In this document: positions 1-12,556 of the stretch, in pieces
How positions within the stretch are numbered: the first letter of the stretch is position 1
Layout of the letters: every line of letters starts with the position of its first letter
Source: Episyrphus balteatus
Taxonomy: Eukaryota; Arthropoda; Insecta; Diptera; Syrphidae
Direction: 5' to 3'
Length of the DNA: 64,000 nucleotides
Assembly: GCF_945859705.1 (NCBI RefSeq)
Contig: NC_079135.1
Location: forward strand, 37,559,679 to 37,623,678
Notes under the pieces: generated by a model
Databases searched by the model: none
What the model was told of the DNA's origin: nothing
Seen by the model: only the letters and a program-made list of their open reading frames with translations
Translations under genes and position numbers: made by a program

Positions 1-20
1 AGACAAAATAACAGAAATTC

Positions 21-92
21 AGGTTCCACCGAGATTTGAACTCGGATCGCTGGATTCAGAGTCCAGAGTGCTAACCATTACACCATGGAACC
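21..92 (-). tRNA. tRNA-Gln, anticodon CTG
   Basis: A complete 72-nt cloverleaf reads on the minus strand. The 7-bp acceptor stem pairs GGTTCCA (complement of 92-86) with TGGAACC (complement of 28-22), with a T discriminator base at 21. The D-arm (TGGTGTAATGGTTAGCAC), the anticodon arm with loop ACTCTGAA (anticodon CTG) and the T-arm with GTTCAAATC are all canonical. There is no intron. It decodes CAG as glutamine in the cytosol. Internal A and B boxes are intact, and a short T-run lies just beyond the 3' end, as expected for RNA polymerase III. It looks functional. Confidence 0.97.
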
Positions 93-2442
93 CCACAATT
101 TGTACAGATACAAAATTAGTACTAGTGCATTACCATTACATGAACTTGAGACATTATAAATGTTCTCACAATAAGATTCTTTGAAAGCACAATGTCACAC
201 AAAGCATTATTAAGTTTAAAAAGCTCTTCATATTTTTGTAGTTGTTGTTTATTGTTTCTATAAAACTTTATTCTTTTTTTATGAGCAATGTAAATGCAGC
301 TTTTAATCTAAGACAAAAACCATACAGATGTACCTAAGAGTATGCAACATAAAATATTCCTTAAAGTTCTGACGATAATAATGTAAGCTTTCCTAAACAA
401 GCTTTCAACTTTGAGCATAAATAAAAACAAATGTGAGTTTTTATCCAGTGATGTTACACAAATGTTTTAAAAACTACGATATGAGTTAAAATTATTATAA
501 AACTCATAATGGTTAAGTGTTTTCCTGTTAATGTTCCTACCTCGGTAATGTTGTCGATTCGCTATGGTGTGTTTTTAATTTGGAAAACAACACGAGTAGT
601 ATCAAACCAGCATATCAATAGCAAAACATAGCTACAGTGGTGTTGTCTGTTTGAAGTTTATTGCCTTTAAATAACAGGTACAAAATTTGGACCAAGAAAC
701 TGTAATATTATTCAAATTTTCTTTTTAAACTGTATAAAATCTTTTAAGGAGGGTTTTTCTTAATTTGAATTTGGGACTTGGGTGTCATAATTTGTCAAAA
801 GCTTAAAAAAACTATAATATGTAATACTGTGGAAAATGTTTCTTTTCGTCAAAAGCGTTTTCAATGACAGTTCATTGTTAATTGATTGTTTCTATAGCCA
901 AAATTGTGTTATTTTTTCAAAACAGTTATAACTTCAGCGACTTTCCTTGGCTCGAAACAAAATCTAACCTCATCTTTAAAAGGCGTTTAATTAATCCTTT
1001 TTGCTTGAACTTTTTTAAAATATTTTCAGTAACAAAGACTTAGATATCCCGGAGTTTTCTTCGAATTAAGCAATTTCTTTGCTTTATTTAGCCAAAGGTA
1101 ATTCATTTTTGTAATGTTACTTGCAGTTGAGGTTGTATTGATAATATACTGCTATTATTTGTCCATTGAACGGTTTGAATGTATCCTTAGTAATCGGCCA
1201 GGACATTAGCTTTTTCTTTGTCTATAAGAAAAGTAAATAAAGGATTATTATTAGAAGCTTCCCATGTGGCAATGCAGTAAAAATATTTCTAGCTGCTTGT
1301 TTAAAACCATATTGCCAGCTCTAAGTATTTAGTAGTATTTAATTTTTGTTTTAGTATTTTTTTTTGAGTTTCAAAGACTTAAAAACTGGATCCAAGCCAG
1401 CCCATTATGCAAAAAATTATAACAACTTGTTTTGTACTTTTTACTATAGATAAGTAATCTAAAATGTCTTTATTTAATCAATATTATTGTTTTTTTTTCT
1501 CATGTACATATTCTCTTAAGTATATGTTATATCTCCACAAACGAAAACAAAATTTTAATAATTTTTCTTATGATTAAATATTAAGAAGCACTTTTTCGTA
1601 ATATTTTTGCAAATAAATTTCATAAAGCTATATTGTGTTTATTGTTAGTATCAACTTTTGTTTTTTTTTTTCTTTCTTTGTAGTTTTATATCAAACCTAT
1701 GATTTTCTTTTTTCCTGTCAGAAATTGCATACCTAATGCATTAAAAATAATAAATTAAAATACTGATTAAAATCATATTATTTAAAGCTATGTAGAATTT
1801 GAAATATATAATTTAAACTTTTACAAATTTTAGTTTGTGTATTTTATTGAAAATCTTACACTGATTGATATTTTTGTGAGAATTATTTAGAATATTACAA
1901 AAAAAAAAAATTGGGCTAGTTATTAAAGAAACTGTGATTTATTGTAGGGTTACAGAGCAGTTAGCAACAATTTTTAAGAAAATGTCAAACAATTATTGCA
2001 TTTAAAAATTGTTTTTATTTTTTTTTTAATTTTTCGATGTTTTATTTGAATATGCTTTCTTATCTAAAAAAAAATGTGATGTAATTACAAATTTTGTTGT
2101 TGATTGTAGATATAAGATTTTCAATTAAAAACACATCTGTCTCTTAATTATGGGCTTACATTGATATAACAGTTCCAAAGAGTTCTAATAAGAAAAGGCT
2201 AATTTTTGTAGTTGATCAATTTAAATCACTTATAAAGTAAATAGATATATATAGGCACTATAAAATATAAAGAGATAAATAGAGAGAGAAATAAGGTGCT
2301 AGATAGTTTTTTTTTAAGAAAATATTTTTTGTTGTCTTCATTCTAAATTATTAACATATATCGTTTTTTGTTTGTGTTCACAATTGTTGTATACCCTGCC
2401 ATATTATTTTATCTACAGAATGAGAGAGTTCGTGGAACTAAT
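93..2442. other. AT-rich spacer, no gene seen
   Basis: Low-complexity, A/T-run-rich DNA between the tRNA and the 3' end of the tetraspan gene. I see no ORF with coding character, no inverted repeat with a target duplication and no tandem array. The last part may contain the 3' UTR of the gene on the minus strand. Confidence 0.6.
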
Positions 2443-2448
2443 TTTATT
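2443..2448 (-). promoter_or_regulatory. candidate poly(A) signal AATAAA of the tetraspan gene
   Basis: TTTATT on the plus strand reads AATAAA on the minus strand, about 85 nt past the TAA stop at 2532-2534. This is a plausible distance for a short 3' UTR. In such AT-rich DNA the hexamer also occurs by chance. Confidence 0.35.
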
Positions 2449-2531
2449 ATAATTTTTTTTCTTTTAAATATATATTTTTGATCACTAAATTAATTCTTTT
2501 GTTCGCAATAAAATGAAGGTATGTTGAAGTT

Positions 2532-5500
2532 TTAATAATTTCCATCTGGAGCTTCGGAAAGGATATGCTTGTAGCCATTGCTACCCAAATACATATTTTC
2601 TCGTCGAAAATGGAATGGAATCTGAAAAATTAATTTATTCAATTTTATTTATATTTTCTGTAAAAATTGGATATAATAAAATCTTACAGAGCCTGGTGGT
2701 GGACAAGGTATAGCCACAGTTGCAATCTCAGTTAGTTTATTCATTTGACGAAGGCTTTGATAGAATGAGTGCATAATGTACCAAATAATGCTGTCGAATA
2801 GTATAAATCCAAAACAGATGGAAACTAGAAAAGTAAAAAACAATTAACAAAGTATTTGTTTAAAAAAAGATTAAAAAAATCTAAATTAACAATATATTCT
2901 GGTGTTTTGAAATTTTTGACACAAGGTTTATATGAGTTCTATTTTGCATTTTTTTTAAATTCTATAATGGATCTTTCCTAAATAACACTATAAAGTTTTG
3001 AAAGATTTCTTAATATGCTGCAATTCTAATAATTTTCAATAAAATTAATACCATGTGACTTCTCACAGCTTACTTATTACAAAATCATTATTACTGATCA
3101 TTATTACTGATTACAAAATCAGTTATAACATAAAAAAAAAAACAAATATAAATATTACTCCTTTACAAAAATTATTATAGCGCTATATAAAATGCTCTGT
3201 TCACTGTGGCGTATACGTAACTTTTTTGTTTAGTGAAATTATTATAAAAAATAGCAACAATTGAAGGATTTCTTGAAAAACTTTGCGCGCTAACAGCAAT
3301 ATATGATGTGTTTGATAGAGTTACTCAATACATAATTTTCTACTAATAACGTGGTTGGTTAACCAAATGCCTTAAATAAGCAACTATTATATTTCTACGA
3401 ATAGGTAAGGTATAAATAAGAAGCATTTTTGATAAAAAAACCAAATTTCATATTTAAGAATAATTTTTGTATAAAAACAACTTCAAAAACATATCTAAAA
3501 CATTCATTGGATTTGACAGAATAATCAAGAATTCACTCTCTTTTAAAGCAAGAAAATTTGAAAAAAAAACAATACAAATTGTAATCCTTTGATAATATGC
3601 AATTTTAATTGTTTTTGTCAAGAAACGACTTAAATGTACCTTTTCAAAAATTAGCACTTTTTCTATATTTTTGACTTTTTTAATTAAAAGCAAGTTTTTA
3701 AATGTCGATAAAATAGTATTAATTGGTTACTTTTAGACTTTTAAAGTAAATAGACTTCGAGGGATTGATTGAATATAAACTAAATATGACAAACAAAAAA
3801 ATGTATTTGCATCCTTATATGGCCTTGTGTGCAATTTTGTGTATGTGCATTTTTATGAATACGGATCGAATGGATGGAGAGCCATTAGCTTTGGTCTATT
3901 GCATAGAAGAACATTTAATACCAACTAATTATAATACCAACATTTAAGTTGTTTCTTGACAAAAAAAAAAAATTAAAAATTGCATATTATCAAAGGATTT
4001 TACCTCTACTATATTTCATTTGTACAAAGTTTGGACGTAACGGCTACATATACAAAATGCCCCTTGATTTATTAAAAAAAAATACAATTTTTTTTCTTTG
4101 ATTTTAGGTTAGAATTTTAGTCAAACATAATTTTTAAAATTTTGTTACCATCTTAACTTGACAGAAAATTTAATTTGATATGAAAAGTGTCTTTGAATCA
4201 TTTCAGAGTAAGGCTTGGTTTTCGAGTTGAATCAAAAAACTGAAAACCGACCAGTATTGCCGTTTTCTCAAAAATGCACCAATGGATTTGATAGCACTTT
4301 TGGCTGGAGTATACTTTTATATAATCAGCAATAAAAACTCTTGAACGAATTTGTTCCATTCAAAAGGGTCTATTCAATAGACTACTATAGGTACGTATTA
4401 AAATTGTATACAGAAATTATCTTATTATACTTTTAAATTTAAGAGTTTTACAAAAACATGGAACCTAATTAAGTATCCAAATGTCACACAAATTGCAAAT
4501 GAATTTTAGCTGTTATATGGATTTTGAACACAAGTTGTGATTTTATTCACCTAAAAAATTGAAAACATATTTGGATGATGAATCATTCTTATCTAGTTTA
4601 AAAGAGATACAGTAAAAGTATACAAACATGAAATCATTGTTGTGTTTTTGTTTTCAAGAATGACATAAAACTACCTTAACTTTTTACGTTAAATTCGAAA
4701 TTCATCATCAAATAAGATTTATTAATTTTATGAGTAGTTCAAGTACTTCTCAAACCTTTTCATTTTTGAATTTCTTCAAGGATGTTACATAGAACCAATT
4801 TTCTGCAAACTTGACAACAAGTTTAAAAAATTAAAAACTAACAACTTAAATATAACGTCTCATTGTCAAGGTTTATCTTCAATTATCAACCTCTCACGCA
4901 AATAGAATCTAAATAACTTAATAATTTAAGTATTTACTTAAAACAAAAGAATTAACACACTTTTACAAATACACACAACAACAACAACAACAACAACACC
5001 CAGAAATGCACTTACATATCATATACTTACAGTATTGAAACTTTCCACCGATGAGTCCCACAAATTTCTCATTCTGACACCAAAACGTTGCCACCATTGC
5101 CATTATGATGAAAATAAATTCCACTACCAACCATGGCAATATCAATTCGGAACGATTTTTAAATACTCCAGCAAACAATGCCAAGCAGCTGAGTAAATAA
5201 ACCGACGAAATGGCGGTCAAAATGTACAAAAGCACTTCGGTGACAGAAACCAATTGCGATGCAGTCTTGAGACGCATTTGATTCGGAAACGGGGTCAAGT
5301 CGTAGAACCCGTATTCCTTTTGATCTTCAATGTCCAGTGCCAGCATATTCTTCATTTGTTCAGCATGGGCTAAACCCAATAGAACAATGAACAACAAAAC
5401 ATGAGCAATCAGCTATAGAAAAAAAAAAAACATTGAAAGAAGAAAAGAAAAAACATCATTACTCTTTCCAAAATGCAAAACAATAAGACAACCCCCCCTC

Positions 5501-5724
5501 AATCGGCTCTGTACACACTCATCCTCAACACCCTATCGTCATTATATTTGATCCAATTGAAGCACACACTCTTCATATTGGCAAAAAAAAAGAAAACGTA
5601 ATCCCCTGACTCTTACCAATTGATAGATTGCAATCAAAATTGCTGACAAACGTAGATTTTTTGGAGAAATCGGCGCTAAAGCTGTATCCACGGCGCGTCT
5701 CCAAAATCCCATTTGTAGTTGCAT
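2532..5724 (-). CDS. Four-exon tetraspan membrane protein, Pasiflora/Fire exit-like (238 aa)
   Basis: Coding exons on the minus strand: 5724-5617 (36 codons), 5412-5031, 2824-2688 and 2621-2532 (stop TAA). Every junction keeps frame and has a GT donor (GTAAGA, GTAAGT, GTAAGA) and an AG acceptor after a T-rich tract. The start lies in a good fly Kozak context (GCAAAATG). Hydrophobic segments fall at about residues 26-53, 95-119, 126-147 and 165-184, giving a four-pass protein. An acidic extracellular loop lies at ~54-92, and the soluble tail ends APDGNY. This matches the insect-specific small tetraspan family that includes Drosophila Pasiflora 1/2 (septate-junction, glial and tracheal barrier proteins) and Fire exit. 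The exact orthologue cannot be fixed by eye, so no symbol is given. Introns are 204, 2206 and 66 bp; the middle one carries no recognisable element. The structure is secure; the family call is from topology and recalled family features. Confidence 0.88.
4976..4997. repeat. ACA microsatellite in intron 2
   Basis: A short (ACA)n run, about seven units, just inside intron 2 of the tetraspan gene near its donor site. Read through without splicing, it produces an artificial polycysteine tail. Confidence 0.8.
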
Positions 5725-5819
5725 TTTGCAAATAGATACGATTAAATTATTGTTTTTGTGTACTTAGTTTCAATTGATTGCACTTAAGTGAGAAAGTTTT
5801 CACTTTCACATCAAATGTG

Positions 5820-5825
5820 AACTGA
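5820..5825 (-). promoter_or_regulatory. possible initiator (TCAGTT) upstream of the tetraspan gene
   Basis: TCAGTT on the minus strand fits the arthropod initiator TCAKTY, about 100 nt upstream of the start codon. I see no TATA box at -30 and no clear DPE at +28, so support is only the motif and its distance. Confidence 0.25.
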
Positions 5826-6329
5826 CAACTTGTTAAATCGATACCAGGGGGGTTCGTTGGGGGCTGTGCTTTTTCTACTGACGTAGAGAATGTTAATATT
5901 TAATTAAAGGTGTTTTTTTTTTTTTTTGTTCTTTGCAACAAATGTACGAGCGTACAAGGTCCGAGTGTTGATGAGAAACTAGAAACACATCTATTAACTG
6001 CGAGAATGCCTACTGTCTTGCAATGTCTTGGACTATGGGACATGCGCAGGTTTTGCGACAGTTATTATAATAGCTGTTAGAGAGATGAAGCTCATGAGAT
6101 TGACAGTTGAGTGTAAACTTTGAATTTCGAAAGCTTTTATCTGTGCGTTTATTTACGAAAACAGAGCGAATTGTATGAAAACATCTTTGCGGTTTTAGTG
6201 TTTTGGTTTATAAAGTGGTTGAGAAGTTCTCTCACAATCTGATCAAGCGCAGATAGGTTCTTAATGATATTTGACACTTGTGGTGTTAACAAAGCTTTAA
6301 GATCTATTAGGCATAGTTTACAGTGAATA
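5826..6329. other. Upstream region of the tetraspan gene
   Basis: Mixed-composition sequence between the likely promoter and the satellite array. It includes a short GC-richer patch at 5848-5870. No ORF or repeat was recognised. It is a likely place for regulatory sites, but none could be named. Confidence 0.4.
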
Positions 6330-9300
6330 GAAAATTATTTTTTTAGAATGAACAAATAATTCTTTTGATGTCTAACTCGATGGATTTAAAGGAATTTTTT
6401 TGAAAATACATTATTTTTAGGCAAGGGGTTAACCTTGATTTTTTGTCGAAAATCTTAAAAAAAAATAGATTTTTAATTTTTGTACATAAATGGATAGGCC
6501 TATTGATTGTGAACTCATATCTGTAAACCAAAACTTGTTTTGAGACCTTGATCCGAAAATATCTGCTTTTGAACGTAAGAAAAAAAATATTTCGGTTGCA
6601 AATAATTCAGCAACCAGACCTCGAAGAAACTTTTGGTTTTCAGTTATGAATTGAGCTTAAAGAGCCCTTTCTTTTGATATATCACTCGATGGATTTAGAG
6701 GACTTTTTTGAAAATGCATTATTTTTAGGCAAGGGGTTAACCTTGATTTTTTGTCGAAAATCTTAAAAATAGATTTTTAATTTTTGTAAAAAAATTAAAT
6801 TAAAAATTAAAAATTAAAATTTCGAATGTAAGAAAAAAAATATTTCGATTGCAAATAATTCAGCAACCAGTCGTCCAAAAAACTTTTGGTTTTCAGTTAT
6901 GAATAGAGCTCGAAGAGCCCTTTCTTTTGATATATCACTCGATGAAATTGGAGGACTTTTTTGAAAATACATTATTTTTAGGCAAGGGGTTAACCTTGAT
7001 TTTTTGTCGAAAATCTTAAAAAAATAGATTTTTAATTTTTGTACATAAATGGATAGGCCTATTGATTGTGAACTCATATCTGTAAACCAAAACTTGTTTC
7101 GAGACCTTGATCCGAAAATATCTGCTTTTGAACGTAAGAAAAAAAATATTTCGGTTGCAAATAATTCAGCAACCAGACGTCGAAAAAACTTCTGGTTTTC
7201 AGTTATGAATAGAGCTTAAAGAGCCCTTTCTTTTGATATATCACTCGATGAATTTGGAGGACTTTTTTGAAAATACATTATTTTTAGGCAAGGGGTTAAC
7301 CTTGATTTTTTGTCGAAAATCTTAAAAAAAATAGATTTTTAATTTTTGTACATAAATGGATAGGCCTATTGATTGTGAACTCATATCTGTAAACCAAAAC
7401 TTGTTTTGAGACCTTGATCCGAAAATATCTGCTTTTGAACGTAAGAAAAAAAATATTTCGGTTGCAAATAATTCAGCAACCAGACGTCGAAGAAACTTTT
7501 GGTTTTCAGTTATGAATAGAGCTTAAAGAGCCCTTTCTTTTAATACATCACTCGATGAATTTGGAGGACTTTTTTGAAAATACATTATTTTTAGGCAAGG
7601 GGTTAACCTTGATTTTTTGTCGAAAATCTTAAAAAAATAGATTTTTAATTTTTGTACATAAATGGATAGGCCTATTGATTGTGAACTCATATCTGTAAAC
7701 CAAAACTTGTTTTGAGACCTTGATCCGAAAATATCTGCTTTTGAACGTAAGAAAAAAAATATTTCGGTTGCAAATAATTCAGCAACCAGACGTCGAAGAA
7801 ACTTTTGGTTTTCAGTTATGAATAGAGCTTAAAGAGCCCTTTCTTTTGATATATCACTCGATAGATTTGGAGGACTTTTTTGAAAATACATTATTTTTAG
7901 GCAAGGGGTTAACCTTGATTTTTTGTCGAAAATCTTAAAAAAATAGATTTTTAATTTTTGTACATAAATGGATAGGCCTATTGATTGTGAACTCATATCT
8001 GTAAACCAAAACTTGTTTTGAGACCTTGATCCGAAAATATCTGCTTTTGAACGTAAGAAAAAAAATATTTCGGTTGCAAATAATTCAGCAACCAGACGTC
8101 GAAGAAACTTTGGGTTTTCAGTTATGAATAGAGCTTAAAGAGCCCTTTCTTTTAATACATCACTCGATGAATTTGGAGGACTTTTTTGAAAATACATTAT
8201 TTTTAGGCAAGGGGTTAACCTTGATTTTTTGTCGAAAATCTTAAAAAAAAAGATTTTTAATTTTTTACCTAAATGGATAGGCCTATTGATTGTGAACTCA
8301 TATCTGTAAACCAAAACTTGTTTCGAGACCTTGATCCGAAAATATCTGCTTTTGAACGTAAGAAAAAAAAAAAAAAATTCGGTTGCAAACATGTAATTCA
8401 GCAACCAGACGTCCAAGAAACTTTTGGTTTTCAGTTATGAATAGAGCTCGAAGAGCCCTTTCTTTTGATATATCACTCGATAAATTTGGAGGACTTTTTT
8501 GAAAATACATTATTTTTAGGCAAGGGGTTAACCTTGATTTTTTGTCGAAAATCTTAAAAAAATAGATTTTTAATTTTTGTACATAAATGGATAGGCCTAT
8601 TGATTGTGAACTCATATCTGTAAACCAAAACTTGTTTTGAGACCTTGATCCGAAAATATCTGCTTTTGAACGTAAGAAAAAAAATATTTCGGTTGCAAAT
8701 AATTCAGCAACCAGACGTCGAAGAAACTTTTGGTTTTCAGTTATGAATAGAGCTTAAAGAGCCCTTTCTTTTGATATATTGCTCGATAAATTTGGAGGAC
8801 TTTTTTGAAAATACATTATTTTTAGGCAAGGGGTTAACCTTGATTTTTTGTCGAAAATCTTAAAAAAAATAGATTTTTAATTTTTGTACATAAATGGATA
8901 GGGCTATTGATTGTGAACTCATATCTGTAAACCAAAACTTGTTTCGAGACCTTGATCCGAAAATATCTGCTTTTGAACGTAAGAAAAATAAAATGCACGA
9001 CTGGGTCGCACGTACTTGCTCTTGTAGTTCAAAGTATCGTTATCTTAAATATCTATCGGAAATTTAAGATTTTGTTTAGTGTCGAGAAAAAATACAAAAA
9101 AAAAATGAAAGTTAAAAAAATTACATTTAAATTTATTTTTTTCAAAAACCTTTTAAAAATTTTTTTTTAAAAACTTCTTTTTAATTTTTTTTACATTCGC
9201 CAGTTCAAAATTATGTCTATAAATTTTGAATAAAATTGACTTATGTTTTGATGAAATTTATGAACTTTAAAAATATGTCAATTTTTGAAAAACGGCAACG

Positions 9301-10390
9301 CCATATTTCCGTTCTCTGCATTTTCTGAGAAAAACTAAAAACGCAGTTTTGTTAGAATCAGTAAGAGTATTACGTACACTAAATTTAATCAAAATCGTTA
9401 AAGCCGTTTTCGAGAAATTTGCAATACCTCGAAAACGTTATATGGGAGATATGCGTTAAAACGGAGATATTAAAAAAATAAAAAAAAGGGGTCTAGGGAA
9501 TTACGTAAAAGTCATCTGTACCAAGTTTCAAGCAAATCCATCCATCCGTTTAGGCCCTAGCTCGATGTACAGATGGACGTACAGACGCACAGACGCACAG
9601 ACGCACAGACCGACGGACGGCATGACGAAAACCACTTTTTTGATCTTCTCCATTATCGTAATGTTGGTTTTGATTAAAACCTCAATTTTTTTTTTTTCTA
9701 CACGAAACCAATACTTGCCCTATAGAGCAAGTAAAAATATTTCGGTTGCAAATAATTCACCAACCAGACCGCGAAGAAACTTTTAGTTTTCAGTTATGAA
9801 TAGAGCTTAAAGAGCCCTTTCTTTTGATATATCACTCGATGAATTTGGAGGACGTTTTTGAAAATACATTATTTTTAGGCAAGGGGTTAACCTTGATTTT
9901 TTGTCGAAAATCTTAAAAAAATAGATTTTTAATTTTTGTACATAAATGGATAGGCCTATTGATTGTGAACTCATATCTGTAAACCAAAACTTGTTTCGAG
10001 ACCTTGATCCGAAAATATCTGCTTTTGAACGTAAGAAAAAAAATATTTCGGTTGCAAATAATTCAGCAACCAGACGTCGAAGAAACTTTTGGTTTTCAGT
10101 TATGAATAGAGCTCAAAGAGCCCTTTCTTTTAATACATCACTCGATGAATTTGGAGGACTTTTTTGAAAATACATTATTTTTAGGCAAGGGGTTAACCTT
10201 GATTTTTTGTCGAAAATCTTAAAAAAATAGATTTTTAATTTTTGTACATAAATGGATAGGCCTATTGATTGTGAACTCATATCTGTTAACCAAAACCTGT
10301 TTCGAGATTTAGATCCGAAAATTTTTGCTTTCGAACGTAAGAAAAAATAGATATTTCGATTGCAAATAATTCAGAAACCAGTTTTCAGTT
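6330..10390 (+). repeat. ~306-bp satellite array, about 12 units
   Basis: The landmark GGCAAGGGGTTAACC recurs at 6420, 6728, 6981, 7287, 7594, 7900, 8206, 8519, 8825, 9878 and 10184. Spacing is 306-308 bp, except for one shortened unit (253 bp, rebuilt from AAATTAAA repeats near 6790), one lengthened by an A-run (313 bp), and the unit split by an insertion at 8988-9734. Each unit contains the palindrome AGGCCT and the phrase TTTCAGTTATGAATAGAGCT. Units in the middle are nearly identical; the outer ones diverge, as expected for homogenisation by unequal exchange. Related single units lie in reverse orientation at 19676-19765, 23560-23735 and 24038-24185. No coding capacity. Confidence 0.95.
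8988..9734 (+). mobile_element. mini-me/DINE-1-like element, copy A (inside the satellite)
   Basis: Begins AAAATGCACGACTGGGTCGC and ends GAGCAAGTAAAAA. Near its 3' end it has the ACAGACG repeat (GTCY type on the other strand) and the phrase CCATCCGTTTAGGCC. It splits one satellite unit within an A-run, and the unit resumes with AAAAATATTTCGG. It is the most diverged and shortest full-span copy in this window. Non-autonomous, no ORF of interest. Confidence 0.8.
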
Positions 10391-11126
10391 TACAAATATT
10401 AAACATTTCATTTTTATTTCAAATAAAACTGTTAAAGAAATTTCTTCCATCATACAACTGTTTTTTTTTGTATTCTTATCAAAAAATGTAAAACAAATAT
10501 TCGCTTTAAGTTTTCTCGCATTAAATAAAAATAAAAAATCAACCCTTATCCACATTCACTTGTTAAAAACAAAAAAAAGGTAGCAAAAGCAAATATCTAT
10601 AAAAATGAGGGCTGCTACAGGATAATTAAATTATTCAGACAACACAGAAGCAAGTTCATTACATTCGTCGCTCATACCCTCGTAATATTGACAGAGAACA
10701 AATATTTGTTCAACGAATTGTAGTATGTGTTCATTGTTGTAACAAAATGCTTCATATTAATTGTGGAAAGTTGAGGGCTCAATCCACTTGCCCAAGGCAA
10801 AATTTAACGCCAAACACTTTGTACTTACAAAAGGATTAACACCTTTAATGCCATTGGTGCTTGCACTCTTTTTTTTTCTTTTATCAACACTTTATGCAGT
10901 CAGAAAGGAATGAAAATTTTGTAATGTATGCTAGAAAAAATTACAAGATTACAACCCCAAAGGACAAAGGACCAATTGAATTCCACATAGTAAAATTATT
11001 AACAAACAAGTTCTGATTTTTGAAATCACAAAAAAGTTGAGAAATCATTGGAAAACTCTTTTCAACTTCCATAGACTAAGACTTAAGCAAAAATGTACCT
11101 CCAGATCAAACTTACTCCCAATAAAA
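10391..11126. other. Spacer, nothing recognised
   Basis: AT-rich DNA between the satellite and the CATG minisatellite. No inverted repeats with target duplications and no convincing coding sequence. Confidence 0.5.
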
Positions 11127-11579
11127 GAGACATGTCCGATGATGAGACATGTCCGGTGTCCCAAGAGACATGTTTGATGAGACAAGTCCGATGCGACGTG
11201 TACGTGACATGTCCCATGAGACAAATGAGACATGTCTCATGAGACATGTCCCCTGAGATATGTCCCATTAAACATGTCCCATGAGATTTGTCCCATGACA
11301 CATGGCCCGTGAGATATGTGCCACGAGACATGCCCTTGAGATATGTCCTCTGAGACATGTCCCACGAGACACGTCCCATAAGAAATGCCCCATATGACAT
11401 TTGCCATGAGACATGTCTCGAGTATGTCCCGAACATGTCTCGAACATGTCCCGAACATGTCTCGAACATGTCCCGAGCATGTCCCGAGCATGTCCCGAGC
11501 ATGTCCCGAGCATGTCCCGAGCATGTCCCGAGCATGTCCCGAGCATGTCCCGAGCATGTCCCGAGCATGTCAAGAGCAT
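11127..11579. repeat. CATG minisatellite: 14-bp units grading into 11-bp units
   Basis: The left part (11127-11425) consists of variants of GAGACATGTCCCAT (14 bp). The right part (11431-11570) consists of GAACATGTCYC and GAGCATGTCCC units with an exact 11-bp period, the last eight full ones identical. The shorter unit looks like the longer one minus three bases. Because neither period is a multiple of three, both strands are open in several frames; these ORFs are artefacts. Confidence 0.95.
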
Positions 11580-12556
11580 GGATTCAAACATTGTTGCGAA
11601 ACGTTTTTCTTTTGATAATATTATTGTTGATATTTCGCACTATTTTAAAAGACCCTGCAGATTTTTTTTGACATTTGTTTTATAATTTTTGACAGAGACT
11701 ACTTTTGGCACATTTATTAAATAAAAAAAAAAAATAGATAAAACGTTAGGATTATCTGCTTAAACACTAATAAGTCAAGTTGCAATTTCCACTCTCCCCC
11801 CTTCATTTAGCAAATACCTACACTTCTGTGATGATCATCCAATTTTAACTCCCGGTTCCCGGATGCAATTCCAATTGGACACACCTTGAAGCTATATGCG
11901 CGAAAACTCATATTTGCGATTAATTGCAAGCCATTCCACATGCTTTGATCAAATACCTTAAAGGCGTACACCTCCTTTGGCCTGACCTTCCTTCACATCA
12001 GCACCCGAAACAGAGAAGCCACTCTTCTTCTCTCCATGTGATGATAAAGACCTCAAGCGACTAAAGATGATGTTCTTTCGGAAAGGAATACTGTTGTATA
12101 ACTACCTACCTCAATAAAGTGGAGTGTGTTGGAACGTGTCCTAATCGATTGTCAGGCAAAGATTTATATGATTTGGCTTACAGGTGTTGTTTGATAGTTG
12201 ATCGCCCATTAAATTGCGTCGTGTTCGCGGCAATTGGTTTTTTTTCTTCAGTTCAGTGGTTCCATTGCATTCTTCAAGTAATTGTATTGTTGCGTGCAAA
12301 GAAGACGTTTAACAATATCAAATGGCGGTTTGATGGTCATCATAATATGCAATATGTTTATACAACGTGTAGACAAGGAATTTATAGAAAAAACACCTGC
12401 AGGTAGCAATGAACTTAATTAAAAAAAAAAAAAAAATAACCAAAATAAATAAAAAATTTAAATTAATTTTTTTTCAAATTTATGTTGGTTATTTAAATTT
12501 TGGATTGTTTTTTATAAAATTGTAATTAATAAATAAATACAGATATGATCCACTAA
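11580..12556. other. Spacer with a GC-richer patch, no gene called
   Basis: The stretch 11780-12110 is richer in GC and complex sequence than its surroundings and could be regulatory. An open frame at 12119-12406 starts with GTG and shows no family signature. Nothing here is firm enough to call a gene. Confidence 0.4.

Noticed and set aside
3765..3947. 60-codon ORF inside intron 2 of the tetraspan gene
   Set aside because: No conserved features, opposite strand to the gene, and expected by chance in 2.2 kb of intron.
4963..5030. Polycysteine extension of the exon 2 frame
   Set aside because: It lies beyond a strong GTAAGT donor and results from reading the ACA microsatellite of the intron.
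6343..10167. Recurrent ORFs of 62-105 codons on both strands
   Set aside because: The same frame recurs in each 306-bp satellite unit with random stops and no family signature; it is not a conserved protein.
6330..10390. CRISPR-like array
   Set aside because: Units are contiguous ~306-bp tandem repeats without spacers, in a eukaryotic genome.
11083..11685. Several overlapping ORFs up to 161 codons on both strands rich in Cys-Ser-Gly-His or Met-Ser-Arg
   Set aside because: They are frames through the 14/11-bp CATG minisatellite; the peptide periodicity equals the DNA repeat, and both strands are open.
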